From the NCBI RefSeq assembly GCF_024137865.1, contig NZ_CP099960.1, forward strand, positions 1,240,001-1,304,000: a stretch of DNA of 64,000 nt, in the 5' to 3' direction. Both the position numbers and the translations under genes were made by a program. This document shows positions 26,401 through 34,364 of the stretch, in pieces. The notes beneath the pieces are model-generated. The model was not told the origin of the DNA, ran no database searches, and worked only from the letters and a program-made list of their open reading frames with translations. Each line of letters begins with the position of its first letter. Position 1 is the first letter of the stretch. The DNA is from Moraxella sp. FZFQ2102 (GTDB lineage: Bacteria > Pseudomonadota > Gammaproteobacteria > Pseudomonadales > Moraxellaceae).

Positions 26401-28082
26401 TTAATGGCAATTTGTCAGGGCAGGGTAAATTTCATTATCTGACCAATGCCGCAGCGCGCACAGGCGATCATGTCACGGTCAATGGCACAGCCCAAGGCAC
26501 ATTCAATCTTGTGATGAATAACACGGGCGCTGAGCCTAATGAAGTCAGCCCGATCAGCTTATTGCGCGTCAAAGGAGCAAATCAAGATCCGAGCAAGCTG
26601 AACTTATCGCTCAATGGTGGCTATGTCGATCTGGGTGCGTATCGTTATATTCTTGCCAATGATCGCAATGATTATCGCCTGTACAGTCCGCTAAGAGATG
26701 TGCAGATTGCGCGTAATTATGAACAGATCCAGACGCTGCTCAATGAAGCGCAGCAGTCAGCGCAGGAATATCAAGCCGAAGTCGATCGCTTGACAAGCAT
26801 GACGATCACGACCTTAGCTGAACAGCAGGGCGTACAAAATTCGCTACTTGCTGCCGAACAAAAAGTCGCTGAACAGCAGGCGTACATTGACAGTTTGTAT
26901 TGGTATCAGTTCTTGACCCGCATTCAGGCGCGCAATCAGCTGACTGAATTGCAGCGACAATTGGCAGGTTATAGCCAATTACAAAGTCAGTTACAAACCA
27001 CCATCGAAGCACTAAACCGTTCGCTTGAACACGCCCAAGATCAGCTTGGCAATGCTCAAGCACAGACTGAAGTGGTGGATTTGATGGTGGCTGATATTTA
27101 TAAACAAGCCGATGCGATTTGCCGTCAGACACAGTCGGCAGAGATTTGTGAAGCGGTGGTGCATAAGGCGTCTGATGAGCTTGTCCTTGACATCGCCCAA
27201 AAAGACGGCATCAGTCGTTATAGCAATGCGGCACTGTCGGAAGTGTCGGCGCAGGTGGCAGATCTGATGCAGATTGACCGCGCGATGCACACAGAGCTGA
27301 CCGATGCCAAGCATGAGCCTGTCTCGGTGTGGGTCAAGTATGACAATCAGCAAAGCCGCAGTGGTTCATCGTGGTATCGCGATTATGCTAAGGACAGTGC
27401 GCTTGTACAGTTTGGCGCAGAAGGTGCGGTGGCTGATGGCGTGCGTGCAGGCGTGGTGCTGTCTGATGTGCAAAGTGATCTGATCGCGGAGCAGGCGCAG
27501 GGCGAAAATCGCCTTAAGACCGCCACAGCTTATGCCAAGCTACAGACACCAGCAGGCTGGGTGGCAAGTGTACAAGCAGGTATCGGACAGGTGGATAATC
27601 AGCTTGTCATCGATGAAAAAACTGCCGATATTGAGCGCACGGTGCGCAGTGTGGGTGCGACTTTGGCGAAGTCTTGGCAAGTGGGCGGCGCGCGCATTCA
27701 GCCATCTGTCGGTATCAAGCATCATCAGCTGACGGGCAGCGCGTATCAGCTGTCAGGTGCGCAGGTGCAGATTCGTCCGCTTGACATCACAAGCTATCAA
27801 GCAGGTGTTAAGCTGTCATATCCACTGCAAATCGGTGCGCTTACGGTCACGCCAAGCGTCACTACCTTATTACAAGATGCCAGCGATAATGCCGTCAAGC
27901 ATGGCGACATCAGCATCAATGGCAAGGTGATGGCACAAAATTTCGACCGTGTGGTATCGCATGAGCTAGGTGTCGATGCTGCTGCCAAGAATTTTTCTTT
28001 GGGTGCAAGCGTCGGTGTCATCGACGGTGAGCAGTCAGGTAAAGAACGCTATGCAGGCGTGAAAGTGGGCTATCGTTGGTAG
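23457..28082 (+). CDS. S6-family serine protease autotransporter (IgA1 protease/Hap-like)
   Basis: A surface-exposed or released protease and adhesin of about 1541 residues, read from ATG 23457. A signal peptide (ending near AYAS) is followed by the S6 protease domain. His98 (VAHN), Asp134 (TDYHAPRL) and Ser239 (EPGDSGSPL) form the triad. A beta-helix passenger follows, with three tandem repeats of about 71 residues (near 537-746), each with WGxWGxAGADIYEYxN and YFP. A long Gln-rich coiled coil (about 1080-1200) precedes a C-terminal 12-strand beta barrel ending VGYRW. A complete triad suggests an active enzyme; the substrate is unknown. It stands alone between terminators. Confidence 0.92.
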   Translation: MSTNTFRLSILSAAICTVFAHTAYASIVPNDIPYQDFRDFAENKGRFTVGATNIPIYNTNNVYLGTAIKNAPMPDFSAMATDGRATLVSAQYVAGVAHNTHTSMSFGHHGAVPNFSYKIVARNNLAEPMTNTTDYHAPRLHKLVTEVAPIPIHYAGEQQTAYEDANRFSAYARAGSGRQYIGTGAEDDQKTAMAWAYKYLTGGGVPNFSRNKGNGTIVFERNISTDNGVLPTIIEPGDSGSPLLAYDRNTGRWGIIGVTRAYSSNEFWYVTMKPEFHTQKLNKSHTGTLTNNQAGSQLRWTKQGDTSSLVGNGKSISVPLKANTGNEINDLDHGKSVRIDGQDSTVTLGESLDQGAGALEIGANVTLKGSNPNTTWTGAGVVVDAGKVATWQLKNPDNDRLSKLGQGTLFVNGIGVNQGDISVGDGRVVLAMQPDATGNKQAFENLEIVSGRGTVVLNDNGQIKPENIRFGYRGGRLDLNGTQLDTQHLFALDDGAKIVNHDSGRIADITWRGQGKVDHRIFATGTRQTQADKLGSTLTWGRWGTAGADIYEYVNPYANNRKDYFMLNDGGNAGSYFPTSQSSNSSWTFIGTDKTAAIETAFTQKQADRLVWGKWGVAGADIYEYINTHAGNRKDYFILKDGGNARRYFPTQQTDNDSWIYLGSDKFTAIKNALRYYDAKNLTWGDWGKAGADIYEYINTHAGNRKDYFVLKDGGNAGKYFPTNQTSNADWEYLGSDKSQAENTVLARLQAVGLTTLFAGHLGEDNGVNGAMNFTFKPTNAQDHLALTGGMKLVGEFKVNDGTVLLTGKPVPYAYDHLGKQEVIKDNEWINRDYRANVFSVNHDGKLIFGRNVALATGSFNAAQQGLLQFGFVQGMTPSCIQSEHTGKVGCSTPTLSQVVYGSMPTLQAQGNIRAQHNAKIHIGKATLTGAITADNGTHTTIEQDGKWLMTGNSSIGSLQMNGGEVDLNAANNHGRYQSLTINGNLSGQGKFHYLTNAAARTGDHVTVNGTAQGTFNLVMNNTGAEPNEVSPISLLRVKGANQDPSKLNLSLNGGYVDLGAYRYILANDRNDYRLYSPLRDVQIARNYEQIQTLLNEAQQSAQEYQAEVDRLTSMTITTLAEQQGVQNSLLAAEQKVAEQQAYIDSLYWYQFLTRIQARNQLTELQRQLAGYSQLQSQLQTTIEALNRSLEHAQDQLGNAQAQTEVVDLMVADIYKQADAICRQTQSAEICEAVVHKASDELVLDIAQKDGISRYSNAALSEVSAQVADLMQIDRAMHTELTDAKHEPVSVWVKYDNQQSRSGSSWYRDYAKDSALVQFGAEGAVADGVRAGVVLSDVQSDLIAEQAQGENRLKTATAYAKLQTPAGWVASVQAGIGQVDNQLVIDEKTADIERTVRSVGATLAKSWQVGGARIQPSVGIKHHQLTGSAYQLSGAQVQIRPLDITSYQAGVKLSYPLQIGALTVTPSVTTLLQDASDNAVKHGDISINGKVMAQNFDRVVSHELGVDAAAKNFSLGASVGVIDGEQSGKERYAGVKVGYRW

Positions 28083-28115
28083 GAATGACTCGTCCGATGG
28101 CCTAAATCAGTGTTC

Positions 28116-28154
28116 AAAATCACCCCAAAGACTGCAAACCTTTGGGGTGATTTT
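28116..28154 (+). terminator. Terminator after the autotransporter gene
   Basis: A 15-bp perfect stem, AAAATCACCCCAAAG with its complement at 28140-28154. A very similar hairpin lies at 39176-39220 beside array 2. Confidence 0.9.
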
Positions 28155-28176
28155 AATCGTAGTAAACTCAAAAATG

Positions 28177-28264
28177 CTTTTAGGTTGATTATGTGGTGGT
28201 GAAGTTGTGCGGTGTAGATGCTAAAGATGGTAAAGCTTTCTAAGCTACCTATACGATAGCAAAG
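28177..28264 (-). CRISPR. Decayed two-repeat I-F CRISPR remnant
   Basis: A repeat-like segment (28177-28204, about 20 of 28 bases matching, hairpin lost), a segment of exactly 32 nt (28205-28236), then a well-kept repeat (28237-28264). The latter starts TTTCTAAGCTACCTAT and keeps a five-pair hairpin (one U-G) and the CTTAGAAA handle. Leader-like sequence follows directly. The exact spacer length and leader make this a true CRISPR relic. Confidence 0.8.
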
Positions 28265-28325
28265 AGCAAATATAAACGAAAACCCAAGCAATAACAAATC
28301 TATGCCCAAACAGACAAAATCACCC
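28265..28325 (-). promoter_or_regulatory. Remnant of a CRISPR leader
   Basis: Directly after the relic repeat, AGCAAATATAAACGAAAA and AAGCAATAACA align with AGTAATTATAAACAAAAA and AAGAAATAACA of the two intact leaders. CCCAAACAGACAAAATCACC aligns further on after a deletion. The IHF-like site is not preserved. Confidence 0.7.
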
Positions 28326-28350
28326 TAACCCATAGCACAGATTCAAAATT

Positions 28351-28917
28351 TCAACCCTTTCTCCACAGCACTTCGCTGCCGCCATCCAGCCGTGCCACAA
28401 TGCGCGCAAGGATAAACAGATAATCCGATAAGCGATTCAGATAGCGCATGGTCGCGTGGCTGATATTACCATCGCGGTCATTGAGACGGACGGTCAGCCG
28501 CTCAGCATCACGGCACACGCTGCGCGCGATGTGTGCCTGTGCTGTCGCGACCGAGCCTGCCGGTAGGATGAATTCTTTTAAATACGGCAAATGCTCATTA
28601 TGCGCATCCGCCCAAGTCTCAAGCACTGCCACATCATCATCGCTGATGGCGATATAGCCGATTTCACGGTGGTTGGGCAGGGCGATCTCACCACCGATAT
28701 TGAATAATTTGTGCTGAATGACGCTGATTTCATCGACCGCTTTGGGTAATTTATCCGCCAAATACGCCTGCAGCAGCCCCATGTGAGCATTCAGCCCATC
28801 GACCACACCCATCGTATCAAAGCGTAAATCCGCCTTGGATAAACGGCTGCCATCGCCAAGCCCTGTCGTGCCATCATCGCCTGTGCGTGTGGTGATTTTT
28901 GATAATCGGTTGCCCAT
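28351..28917 (-). CDS. ATP:cob(I)alamin adenosyltransferase, PduO type
   Basis: Makes adenosylcobalamin from reduced cobalamin and ATP. From ATG 28917 (188 aa) the protein has the N-terminal ATP loop (KITTRTGDDGTTGLGDGSR), GGEIALP and the conserved C-terminal SRSVCRDAERL-type block, here IARSVCRDAERL. The longer frame from 28977 adds residues that do not fit the family. A fragment of this gene's 3' end is duplicated at about 39.1 kb. No cobalamin riboswitch was seen upstream. Confidence 0.92.
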   Translation of the reverse strand: MGNRLSKITTRTGDDGTTGLGDGSRLSKADLRFDTMGVVDGLNAHMGLLQAYLADKLPKAVDEISVIQHKLFNIGGEIALPNHREIGYIAISDDDVAVLETWADAHNEHLPYLKEFILPAGSVATAQAHIARSVCRDAERLTVRLNDRDGNISHATMRYLNRLSDYLFILARIVARLDGGSEVLWRKG

Positions 28918-29050
28918 GATATTTTCCCAAGTCAAATAACTGTTATCATAGCACAAAGCCGTAAACTTCGTGGTCACAAGTTGCGCACATGAGCCGAAAA
29001 TTTGTTATAATCAAACGCATCATTCATTCACCGAGAAATTTGAGAATCTT

Positions 29051-29341
29051 ATGCAAACTTTCAATCCAGCTGATCATATGGTTTTTTGCCGTAAATATAA
29101 AGAAAATCTACCAAAACTGCCAAACCCACCATTCCCAAATGCCAAAGGTCAAGAGATCCAAAATACCGTATCGGCTAAGGCTTGGAATGAGTGGATTGAG
29201 CTTCAGACCATGCTGATTAATGAAAATCACTTAAGTATGATTGATCCAGCTGCCAAAGCATTCATCAATGAGCAGCGCGAGAAGTTTTTGGACAATGCCG
29301 AATACGAAAAGCCACAAGGCTACACTCCGCCAAAGGCTTGA
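29051..29341 (+). CDS. yggX: Probable Fe(II)-trafficking protein YggX
   Basis: Small cytosolic protein linked to iron-sulfur cluster protection from oxidative damage. At 96 residues it has the family length. The single conserved cysteine sits in [14 protein letters not shown], and the C-terminus has [13 protein letters not shown] 29051 is the family start; the frame open upstream overlaps the divergent adenosyltransferase promoter region and is not translated in my reading. The thioesterase gene follows 31 bp later. Confidence 0.93.
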   Translation: MQTFNPADHMVFCRKYKENLPKLPNPPFPNAKGQEIQNTVSAKAWNEWIELQTMLINENHLSMIDPAAKAFINEQREKFLDNAEYEKPQGYTPPKA

Positions 29342-29372
29342 TTATTGCATCGAATAACATTAAGGATAATTT

Positions 29373-29852
29373 ATGCTTGCCATCAATAATATCATTGAGC
29401 CGATTCTGACAGGGGATCAGCGTCCAGATGCCCTGAGAGACTTTCCTGTGGTCCATGTGCAGCCTGTGCAATGGGGCGATATGGATAGTTTCAATCATCT
29501 TAATAATGTTGCCTATTATCGCTATGCTGAGTCGGCGCGTATCAGCTATATGCGCGCATTGGGTGTGATGCATGAGCGCGAAGATCTGCTGACGATTTTG
29601 GCAGGATCGAGTATGCAATATCGTCGCCCTGTCACTTATCCAGATACTTTACTGATCGGCGTGCGTATCAAGCATCTAGGCAATACAAGCCTTGTGCAAG
29701 AATACACAGTGTTCAGCTATGAGCAGCAAGCGGCAGTGGCATTCGGTGAAGCGGTAATTGTCCGTACTGATGCCAATATGCAAAAAACGCCGTGGTCGGA
29801 TGAAGAGCGCGCATTGATTGAAGCCTTTGAAGGCCGTAAGTTTGATAAATGA
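29373..29852 (+). CDS. Hotdog-fold acyl-CoA thioesterase (4HBT family)
   Basis: The 159-residue protein carries the 4HBT active-site pattern WGDMDSFNHLNNVAYYRYAE, with the catalytic Asp and the Asn-rich turn, and YRRPVTYPDTL after it. Members hydrolyse acyl-CoA or aryl-CoA thioesters; the substrate cannot be read from the sequence. It lies 31 bp after yggX, probably in one transcript, and is followed by a terminator shared with mpl on the other strand. Confidence 0.85.
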   Translation: MLAINNIIEPILTGDQRPDALRDFPVVHVQPVQWGDMDSFNHLNNVAYYRYAESARISYMRALGVMHEREDLLTILAGSSMQYRRPVTYPDTLLIGVRIKHLGNTSLVQEYTVFSYEQQAAVAFGEAVIVRTDANMQKTPWSDEERALIEAFEGRKFDK

Positions 29853-29876
29853 TCTGAACAATTATTTATGCAAACT

Positions 29877-29905
29877 AAAAAATCCTGCAAGTCAGCAGGA
29901 TTTCT
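29877..29905. terminator. Bidirectional terminator between thioesterase gene and mpl
   Basis: AAATCCTGC and GCAGGATTT form a 9-bp stem with A-rich and T-rich flanks; convergent genes end on both sides. Confidence 0.85.
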
Positions 29906-29922
29906 TATTGACTAAAAACAGC

Positions 29923-31299
29923 TTAAGCTAGCACATCCACAATCTTGCCATGAATGCCTTCAAAGCCGCCATTGGACATGATGATGATCGCATCGCCAGC
30001 TTTGGCGTAGTCTTTGATGTGCTGAATGATACCATCGATACTGTCTAGCACCAGCTGATTTTCGGCATTGCCAATGGCATCGACCAAGCCCCAAGTCAGA
30101 CCCTTTGGCTCATACCAAATCACTTGATCAGCAAGGGCAGCCGATGGCGCTAAGCTGTCGCGATGACTGCCAAGCTTCATGGTATTTGAGCGCGGTTCGA
30201 TGATCGCCCAAATGCGGCGGTCCGCTAGGCGTTTTTTTGCGCCATCTAGGGTGGTAGTGATGGCGGTCGGATGATGCGCAAAATCATCAAATACCAAGAT
30301 GTCATTAACATCGCCGATCAGCTCCATACGGCGTTTGATACCACCAAAGGCAGATAACGCTGCACAAGCCTGCTCAACACTGACACCGATGTGGTGCGCT
30401 GCCGCGATCGCCACTAAGCCATTATTGACATTATGCACGCCGCTCATGCCCCAGTGCACTTCGCCCGTCTTATCGCCAAAACGCACGCCAAACTTCGAGC
30501 CATCTGCCTGAATCAGCGTCGCTTGCCAATCGGCATCGGCATCAATGGCGGTACGCAGCACAGGTGTCCACACGCCTTTATCCAGTGTCTGCTCTAGGCT
30601 GTCGGTATTAGCAGGCATGATGATCTGTCCATCGCTTGGGATCATGCGGATCATGTGGTGAAACTGCGTCTGAATGGCGTTCAAATCTGCAAAAATATCC
30701 GCATGGTCAAATTCTAAGTTATTCAAAATCGCGGTCGTCGGGCGATAATGCACGAATTTTGAGCGCTTATCAAAAAATGCCGAATCATACTCATCCGCTT
30801 CGATGACGAAATACTTCTCACCCAAGTGGCTTGAGTGGGCAAAAGCCTGTTGTAAGCGCGTATCTTCTGTGGAGATCAGTGGCACACCACCGATCAAAAA
30901 GCCTGTATCGATGCCAGCGTGTTGCAAGATCCATGATAGCATAGTGGTCGTGGTGGTCTTGCCATGCGTGCCTGCCACTGCTAGGACATGGCGATTTTTT
31001 AGCACTTCTTCATAAAGAAACTGCGGGCCTGAAGTATAAGGCAGACGCTGTTTAAGCATATATTCCACCGCTTCCATGCCGCGCTTACAGGCATTGCCCA
31101 CCACCACAAGATCAGGCGCAGGGTCTAGATGCTCAGCCTTATAGCCTTCCCAAATCTCAACACCTGCTTGCTCTAGCTGGGTACTCATCGGTGGGTAGAT
31201 ATTGGTATCTGAGCCAGTGACGGTATGACCAAGATCACGGGCAAGCAGGGCAAGAGAACCCATAAAAGTACCGCAGATGCCAAGAATATGAATGTGCAT
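29923..31299 (-). CDS. mpl: UDP-MurNAc:L-Ala-gamma-D-Glu-meso-DAP ligase
   Basis: Recycles the murein tripeptide by linking it to UDP-MurNAc in the cytoplasm. The 458-residue Mur ligase has the N-terminal Rossmann start (HIHILGICGTFMGSLALLA), the ATP loop AGTHGKTTTTTM, the central EADEYDSAF and NNLEFDHADIF segments and the C-terminal FDDFAHHPTAI. These distinguish Mpl from MurC. dsbB follows in the same direction, 34 bp upstream of its start. Confidence 0.96.
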   Translation of the reverse strand: MHIHILGICGTFMGSLALLARDLGHTVTGSDTNIYPPMSTQLEQAGVEIWEGYKAEHLDPAPDLVVVGNACKRGMEAVEYMLKQRLPYTSGPQFLYEEVLKNRHVLAVAGTHGKTTTTTMLSWILQHAGIDTGFLIGGVPLISTEDTRLQQAFAHSSHLGEKYFVIEADEYDSAFFDKRSKFVHYRPTTAILNNLEFDHADIFADLNAIQTQFHHMIRMIPSDGQIIMPANTDSLEQTLDKGVWTPVLRTAIDADADWQATLIQADGSKFGVRFGDKTGEVHWGMSGVHNVNNGLVAIAAAHHIGVSVEQACAALSAFGGIKRRMELIGDVNDILVFDDFAHHPTAITTTLDGAKKRLADRRIWAIIEPRSNTMKLGSHRDSLAPSAALADQVIWYEPKGLTWGLVDAIGNAENQLVLDSIDGIIQHIKDYAKAGDAIIIMSNGGFEGIHGKIVDVLA

Positions 31300-31333
31300 A
31301 ATTTACCTTAATGTATGAAAATAGCGAGTTAAA

Positions 31334-31843
31334 TTAACTTTTATCTTTTAAGATTTTATTTAATAAAACCACTTGGATGACCAAGATGATACTAAATAAA
31401 ATCAATGCTTGTGCTGGGATAGATAAGTCAAATACCGCCCAGTCGATGATGGTGCAGTCACCTTTGGCGAATAACACTTTTGAGAACACATCGCCCATCG
31501 GCATGGTCTCAACCATATAATTTAGCCCCGGCCCACATTCCACCAGCTCTTGTGATGGAAAATAGTGAATCCAAGTATGACGCGCCGCCACACCAAAGCC
31601 CCATAATGCCCCCAAAGTGCCGCACAGCCACAAAATTAGGCGCACGGTCTTGCCTTTAGGATTGAATAATGCTGCCAAAAATGCAAACAGGCCCGAAATC
31701 CATAGCCCAATACGCTGAAAAATACACAGCGGGCAAGGGTCTAGGTACAAATAATGCTGCAAATAAGCAATGACAAAAATGCTCACCACAAGGCTTGCCA
31801 AAGCCACAAAAGCGTTCAAAATGCGATAGCTGAGTGTTTTCAT
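31334..31843 (-). CDS. dsbB: Disulfide bond formation protein B
   Basis: Inner-membrane protein that reoxidises DsbA and passes electrons to quinone. The 169-residue protein has four predicted membrane helices. The first periplasmic loop carries the CPLC redox pair and the second loop carries two more cysteines (VECGPG and GDCTI). I start at ATG 31843, which has AAGGAAAA upstream, not at the earlier in-frame ATG 31888. Confidence 0.94.
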   Translation of the reverse strand: MKTLSYRILNAFVALASLVVSIFVIAYLQHYLYLDPCPLCIFQRIGLWISGLFAFLAALFNPKGKTVRLILWLCGTLGALWGFGVAARHTWIHYFPSQELVECGPGLNYMVETMPMGDVFSKVLFAKGDCTIIDWAVFDLSIPAQALILFSIILVIQVVLLNKILKDKS

Positions 31844-31921
31844 ATACTTTTCCTTTATTGTTGTTATAAAAAGTATTACAAAATTCAAATCCTATTTGTT
31901 AAGCTGTACGACAAACCGCGC

Positions 31922-33478
31922 TTATCGAAATGCTTGTACATACTCATAAAAATCAAGCGTATCGGACGCTTCTAGGCGTGCTTGTTCGGCGACAGAGTCT
32001 GCGGCGATTTGGGCGAATTTGGCTTCATCATCGATACTGAGCGCATGACCCAGTAGCTCGGTTTGGTGTTTTTGCGCAAGCAGCTTGCCCAATGCCCAAG
32101 TGCCGCCAGCACGCTGTGAGTCGGCGATGATTTGAGCAGATAGGGTAAAATCAGGATTGGTGGCTTTGCCCTGCATCATCGCAAGCGCGGTGCGGTAATC
32201 ATTGCCGCCGTGGTGCGCATCAAAGGCGTCAGCGATAACTTGCATACGCGTCAGATGATCGACGATCCAGTCGTGTAGGCAGGCTTGACCTGCGTCTGTC
32301 TCGATGCTGATGCCTTTTTGTCTGCCGTGATTGACCACAGTATCGATGTTGCGATTTAGGCGTTTTTCTTCATCGGGCAGTAGGGCAGGCGAGTCATTGA
32401 GCAGGCAGTACAGTGCCAGCACTTCTAAGAAACAGGCGGTCGAGACTTTGATACCGATGTCTGAATACGGATCAAGGTCAATGGCGCGAAATTCCACATA
32501 AGCGATGCCGCGCGCTGCCAAGGCTTGTGTTGGCGTTTCGCCTGATTTGGTGGTTTGTTTTGGGCGAATTGGGCTGTAGTATTCGTTTTCGATTTGTAGA
32601 ATATGGCTGTTAATCTGAATCGGATTGCCATGATCATCATCGACGCCGATGGCTTCAAAGTCCTTAAACGGCGTGCCGATCGCCTTTCTTAACCCTGCGA
32701 TGTATTCATCCAGATCATTGTAGCGGATGTCTAGGTCTTCTTGCACGCTGTTGGTGTAGCCAAGCTTGCCCATGCGCAGGCTTGTGCCATCAGGCTGATG
32801 ATAGCTGCAGCTGTGCTCAGATAGTGGCACCAAGTGATGCTCACGACCGCTTAAGAAAGTGCCGCAGACCGCAGGACTTGCGCCCAGTAGATACAGCACC
32901 AGTGGTGTTAGGCGTTTGAAATTGCGAATCAGTGCAAGGTATTTGGCATTTTTAAATGCTGCCAAATCGCCTGTGCCATCGGCTGTGTGCCATGCAGAAA
33001 ATAAGTCATCGCCGATGGATAGATTATAGTGCAAGCCTGCGATGGTTTGCATCTTGCGACCATAGCGCACGCCTAGCCCTGAGCGGTACAAGGTCTTAAG
33101 CTTACCGATGTTCGATGAACCATAGTCAGCCAGTGGAATGTCGCTGTCGGTATCAGAGGTCATGCATGGCATGGACATCGGCCACATTAGCTCATCATTT
33201 TCAAGTGAGCGATGCACCAGTACATGCAGGTCGCGCAGCATATCCAAGGCTTGCTTGATGGTGGGCTTGGGTTCGGTAATCAGCTCAAGCAGATTCTCAG
33301 AATAATCGGTGGTGATGTACGGATGGGTCAGCTTTGAGCCCAATTTGGCAGGGTGAAAAGTCTTGGCGGTGTAGCCATCAGGCTGCATTCGCAAACCTTC
33401 TTTTTCGATGCCGCGCTGCATACCAGCGACCAGATTTGGGGTGAACCATGTCGGAAGAGTGAAAGTGGCTTGAGTCAT
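31922..33478 (-). CDS. gshA: Glutamate-cysteine ligase
   Basis: First step of glutathione synthesis. The 518-residue protein (ATG 33478) has the proteobacterial GshA features GIEKEGLRM near the N-terminus, the GRKMQTIAGLHYN region and YVEFRAIDLDPY. The open frame runs 19 codons further upstream, but those residues are not typical of the family. Glutathione-dependent enzymes elsewhere in the window, such as the glutathionyl-hydroquinone reductase, fit with this. Confidence 0.95.
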   Translation of the reverse strand: MTQATFTLPTWFTPNLVAGMQRGIEKEGLRMQPDGYTAKTFHPAKLGSKLTHPYITTDYSENLLELITEPKPTIKQALDMLRDLHVLVHRSLENDELMWPMSMPCMTSDTDSDIPLADYGSSNIGKLKTLYRSGLGVRYGRKMQTIAGLHYNLSIGDDLFSAWHTADGTGDLAAFKNAKYLALIRNFKRLTPLVLYLLGASPAVCGTFLSGREHHLVPLSEHSCSYHQPDGTSLRMGKLGYTNSVQEDLDIRYNDLDEYIAGLRKAIGTPFKDFEAIGVDDDHGNPIQINSHILQIENEYYSPIRPKQTTKSGETPTQALAARGIAYVEFRAIDLDPYSDIGIKVSTACFLEVLALYCLLNDSPALLPDEEKRLNRNIDTVVNHGRQKGISIETDAGQACLHDWIVDHLTRMQVIADAFDAHHGGNDYRTALAMMQGKATNPDFTLSAQIIADSQRAGGTWALGKLLAQKHQTELLGHALSIDDEAKFAQIAADSVAEQARLEASDTLDFYEYVQAFR

Positions 33479-33629
33479 AAGCGAACTACTTGTAATAAGG
33501 CAAGGGCTGAGCGTGATTTTTCTTATTATAAACAAGATGCCGCGCGCTTGGCAAAATAATTTGGGCGTTTGGCGCAGCTTTGTGATGAACGAACAAGGTC
33601 AAATCGGATCACAAAGCCGCACAGATGGA

Positions 33630-33962
33630 TCAGATAGAAAAAGACGAACCACAGCCGCAAGTGGTGGTGGCGTTCGGGTTATTGACGATAAAGCGCGAGC
33701 CTTCGAGTCCTTCGGTGTAGTCGATGGTTGAGCCTGCTAAGTATTGATAGCTTAGGGCATCGACCACCAGTACTTCTGTGCCATTGTCAAATGTGGCGTC
33801 ATCATCGCCCAATTCTTCAGCAAAATCAAACCCATAGCTAAAGCCCGAGCAACCGCCACCCGTCACATACACGCGCAGCATCAGCGCATCATTGCCTTCA
33901 GCGGCTTTGAGTTTGGCAAGTTTGGCAGCAGCATTGTCAGTTAGGGTAAGACCAGTATTCAT
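33630..33962 (-). CDS. erpA: Iron-sulfur cluster insertion protein ErpA
   Basis: A-type carrier that hands 4Fe-4S or 2Fe-2S clusters to target enzymes. The 110-residue protein has the three conserved cysteines in [11 protein letters not shown] and the C-terminal TTCGCGSSF. The FDFAEE segment and overall sequence favour ErpA over IscA. It stands alone with its own upstream region. Confidence 0.93.
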   Translation of the reverse strand: MNTGLTLTDNAAAKLAKLKAAEGNDALMLRVYVTGGGCSGFSYGFDFAEELGDDDATFDNGTEVLVVDALSYQYLAGSTIDYTEGLEGSRFIVNNPNATTTCGCGSSFSI

Positions 33963-34319
33963 AATAACCTGTCAATTATCGTAAATGTGTCAATTTAATA
34001 AGACCGATTGTCAATTATACAAGGTTTTGGCGTGGAAAATAAGTGCTTTGTTGTCACAGGGTGTAAAAATGCCGTTTGATGAATGTTAAACGGTGTTTTC
34101 ACCATCAAGATTACTTGCTTGCTACGGTAAATCGCTTATGCAAATGAGCCTAATTTTCCATATCATCGGCAATCGCAATCGCCTTTTCTCCAGTCAAATG
34201 ATCTTGGTGGAAAGTCAGCTGATTATAATCTGTTTTAAAGCTACTGACTATACTATCTATTGTCAAATATCTATAAAGTGAATTATATAGAAATATATCT
34301 TAAATTATTCAAATTTAAG
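33963..34319. other. Intergenic region upstream of erpA
   Basis: About 360 bases without a credible gene. The part nearest erpA should hold its promoter (minus strand), but no clear -35/-10 pair stands out. The rest becomes progressively AT-rich toward the dgt pseudogene. Short open frames here have no ribosome-binding site or recognisable product. Confidence 0.6.
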
Positions 34320-34348
34320 AAAAAAGGTGTATCATATACACTTTTTTT
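34320..34348. terminator. Terminator after the dgt pseudogene
   Basis: AAAAAAGGTGTAT and ATACACTTTTTT pair around a short loop; A-tract and T-tract allow action in both directions. Confidence 0.75.
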
Positions 34349-34364
34349 ATATGTGAGCTTTGGG

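Noticed and set aside
28205..28236. Relic spacer as a second self-regulating guide
   Set aside because: I found no PAM-flanked match to it near any promoter in the window, and one of its two hairpins is destroyed.
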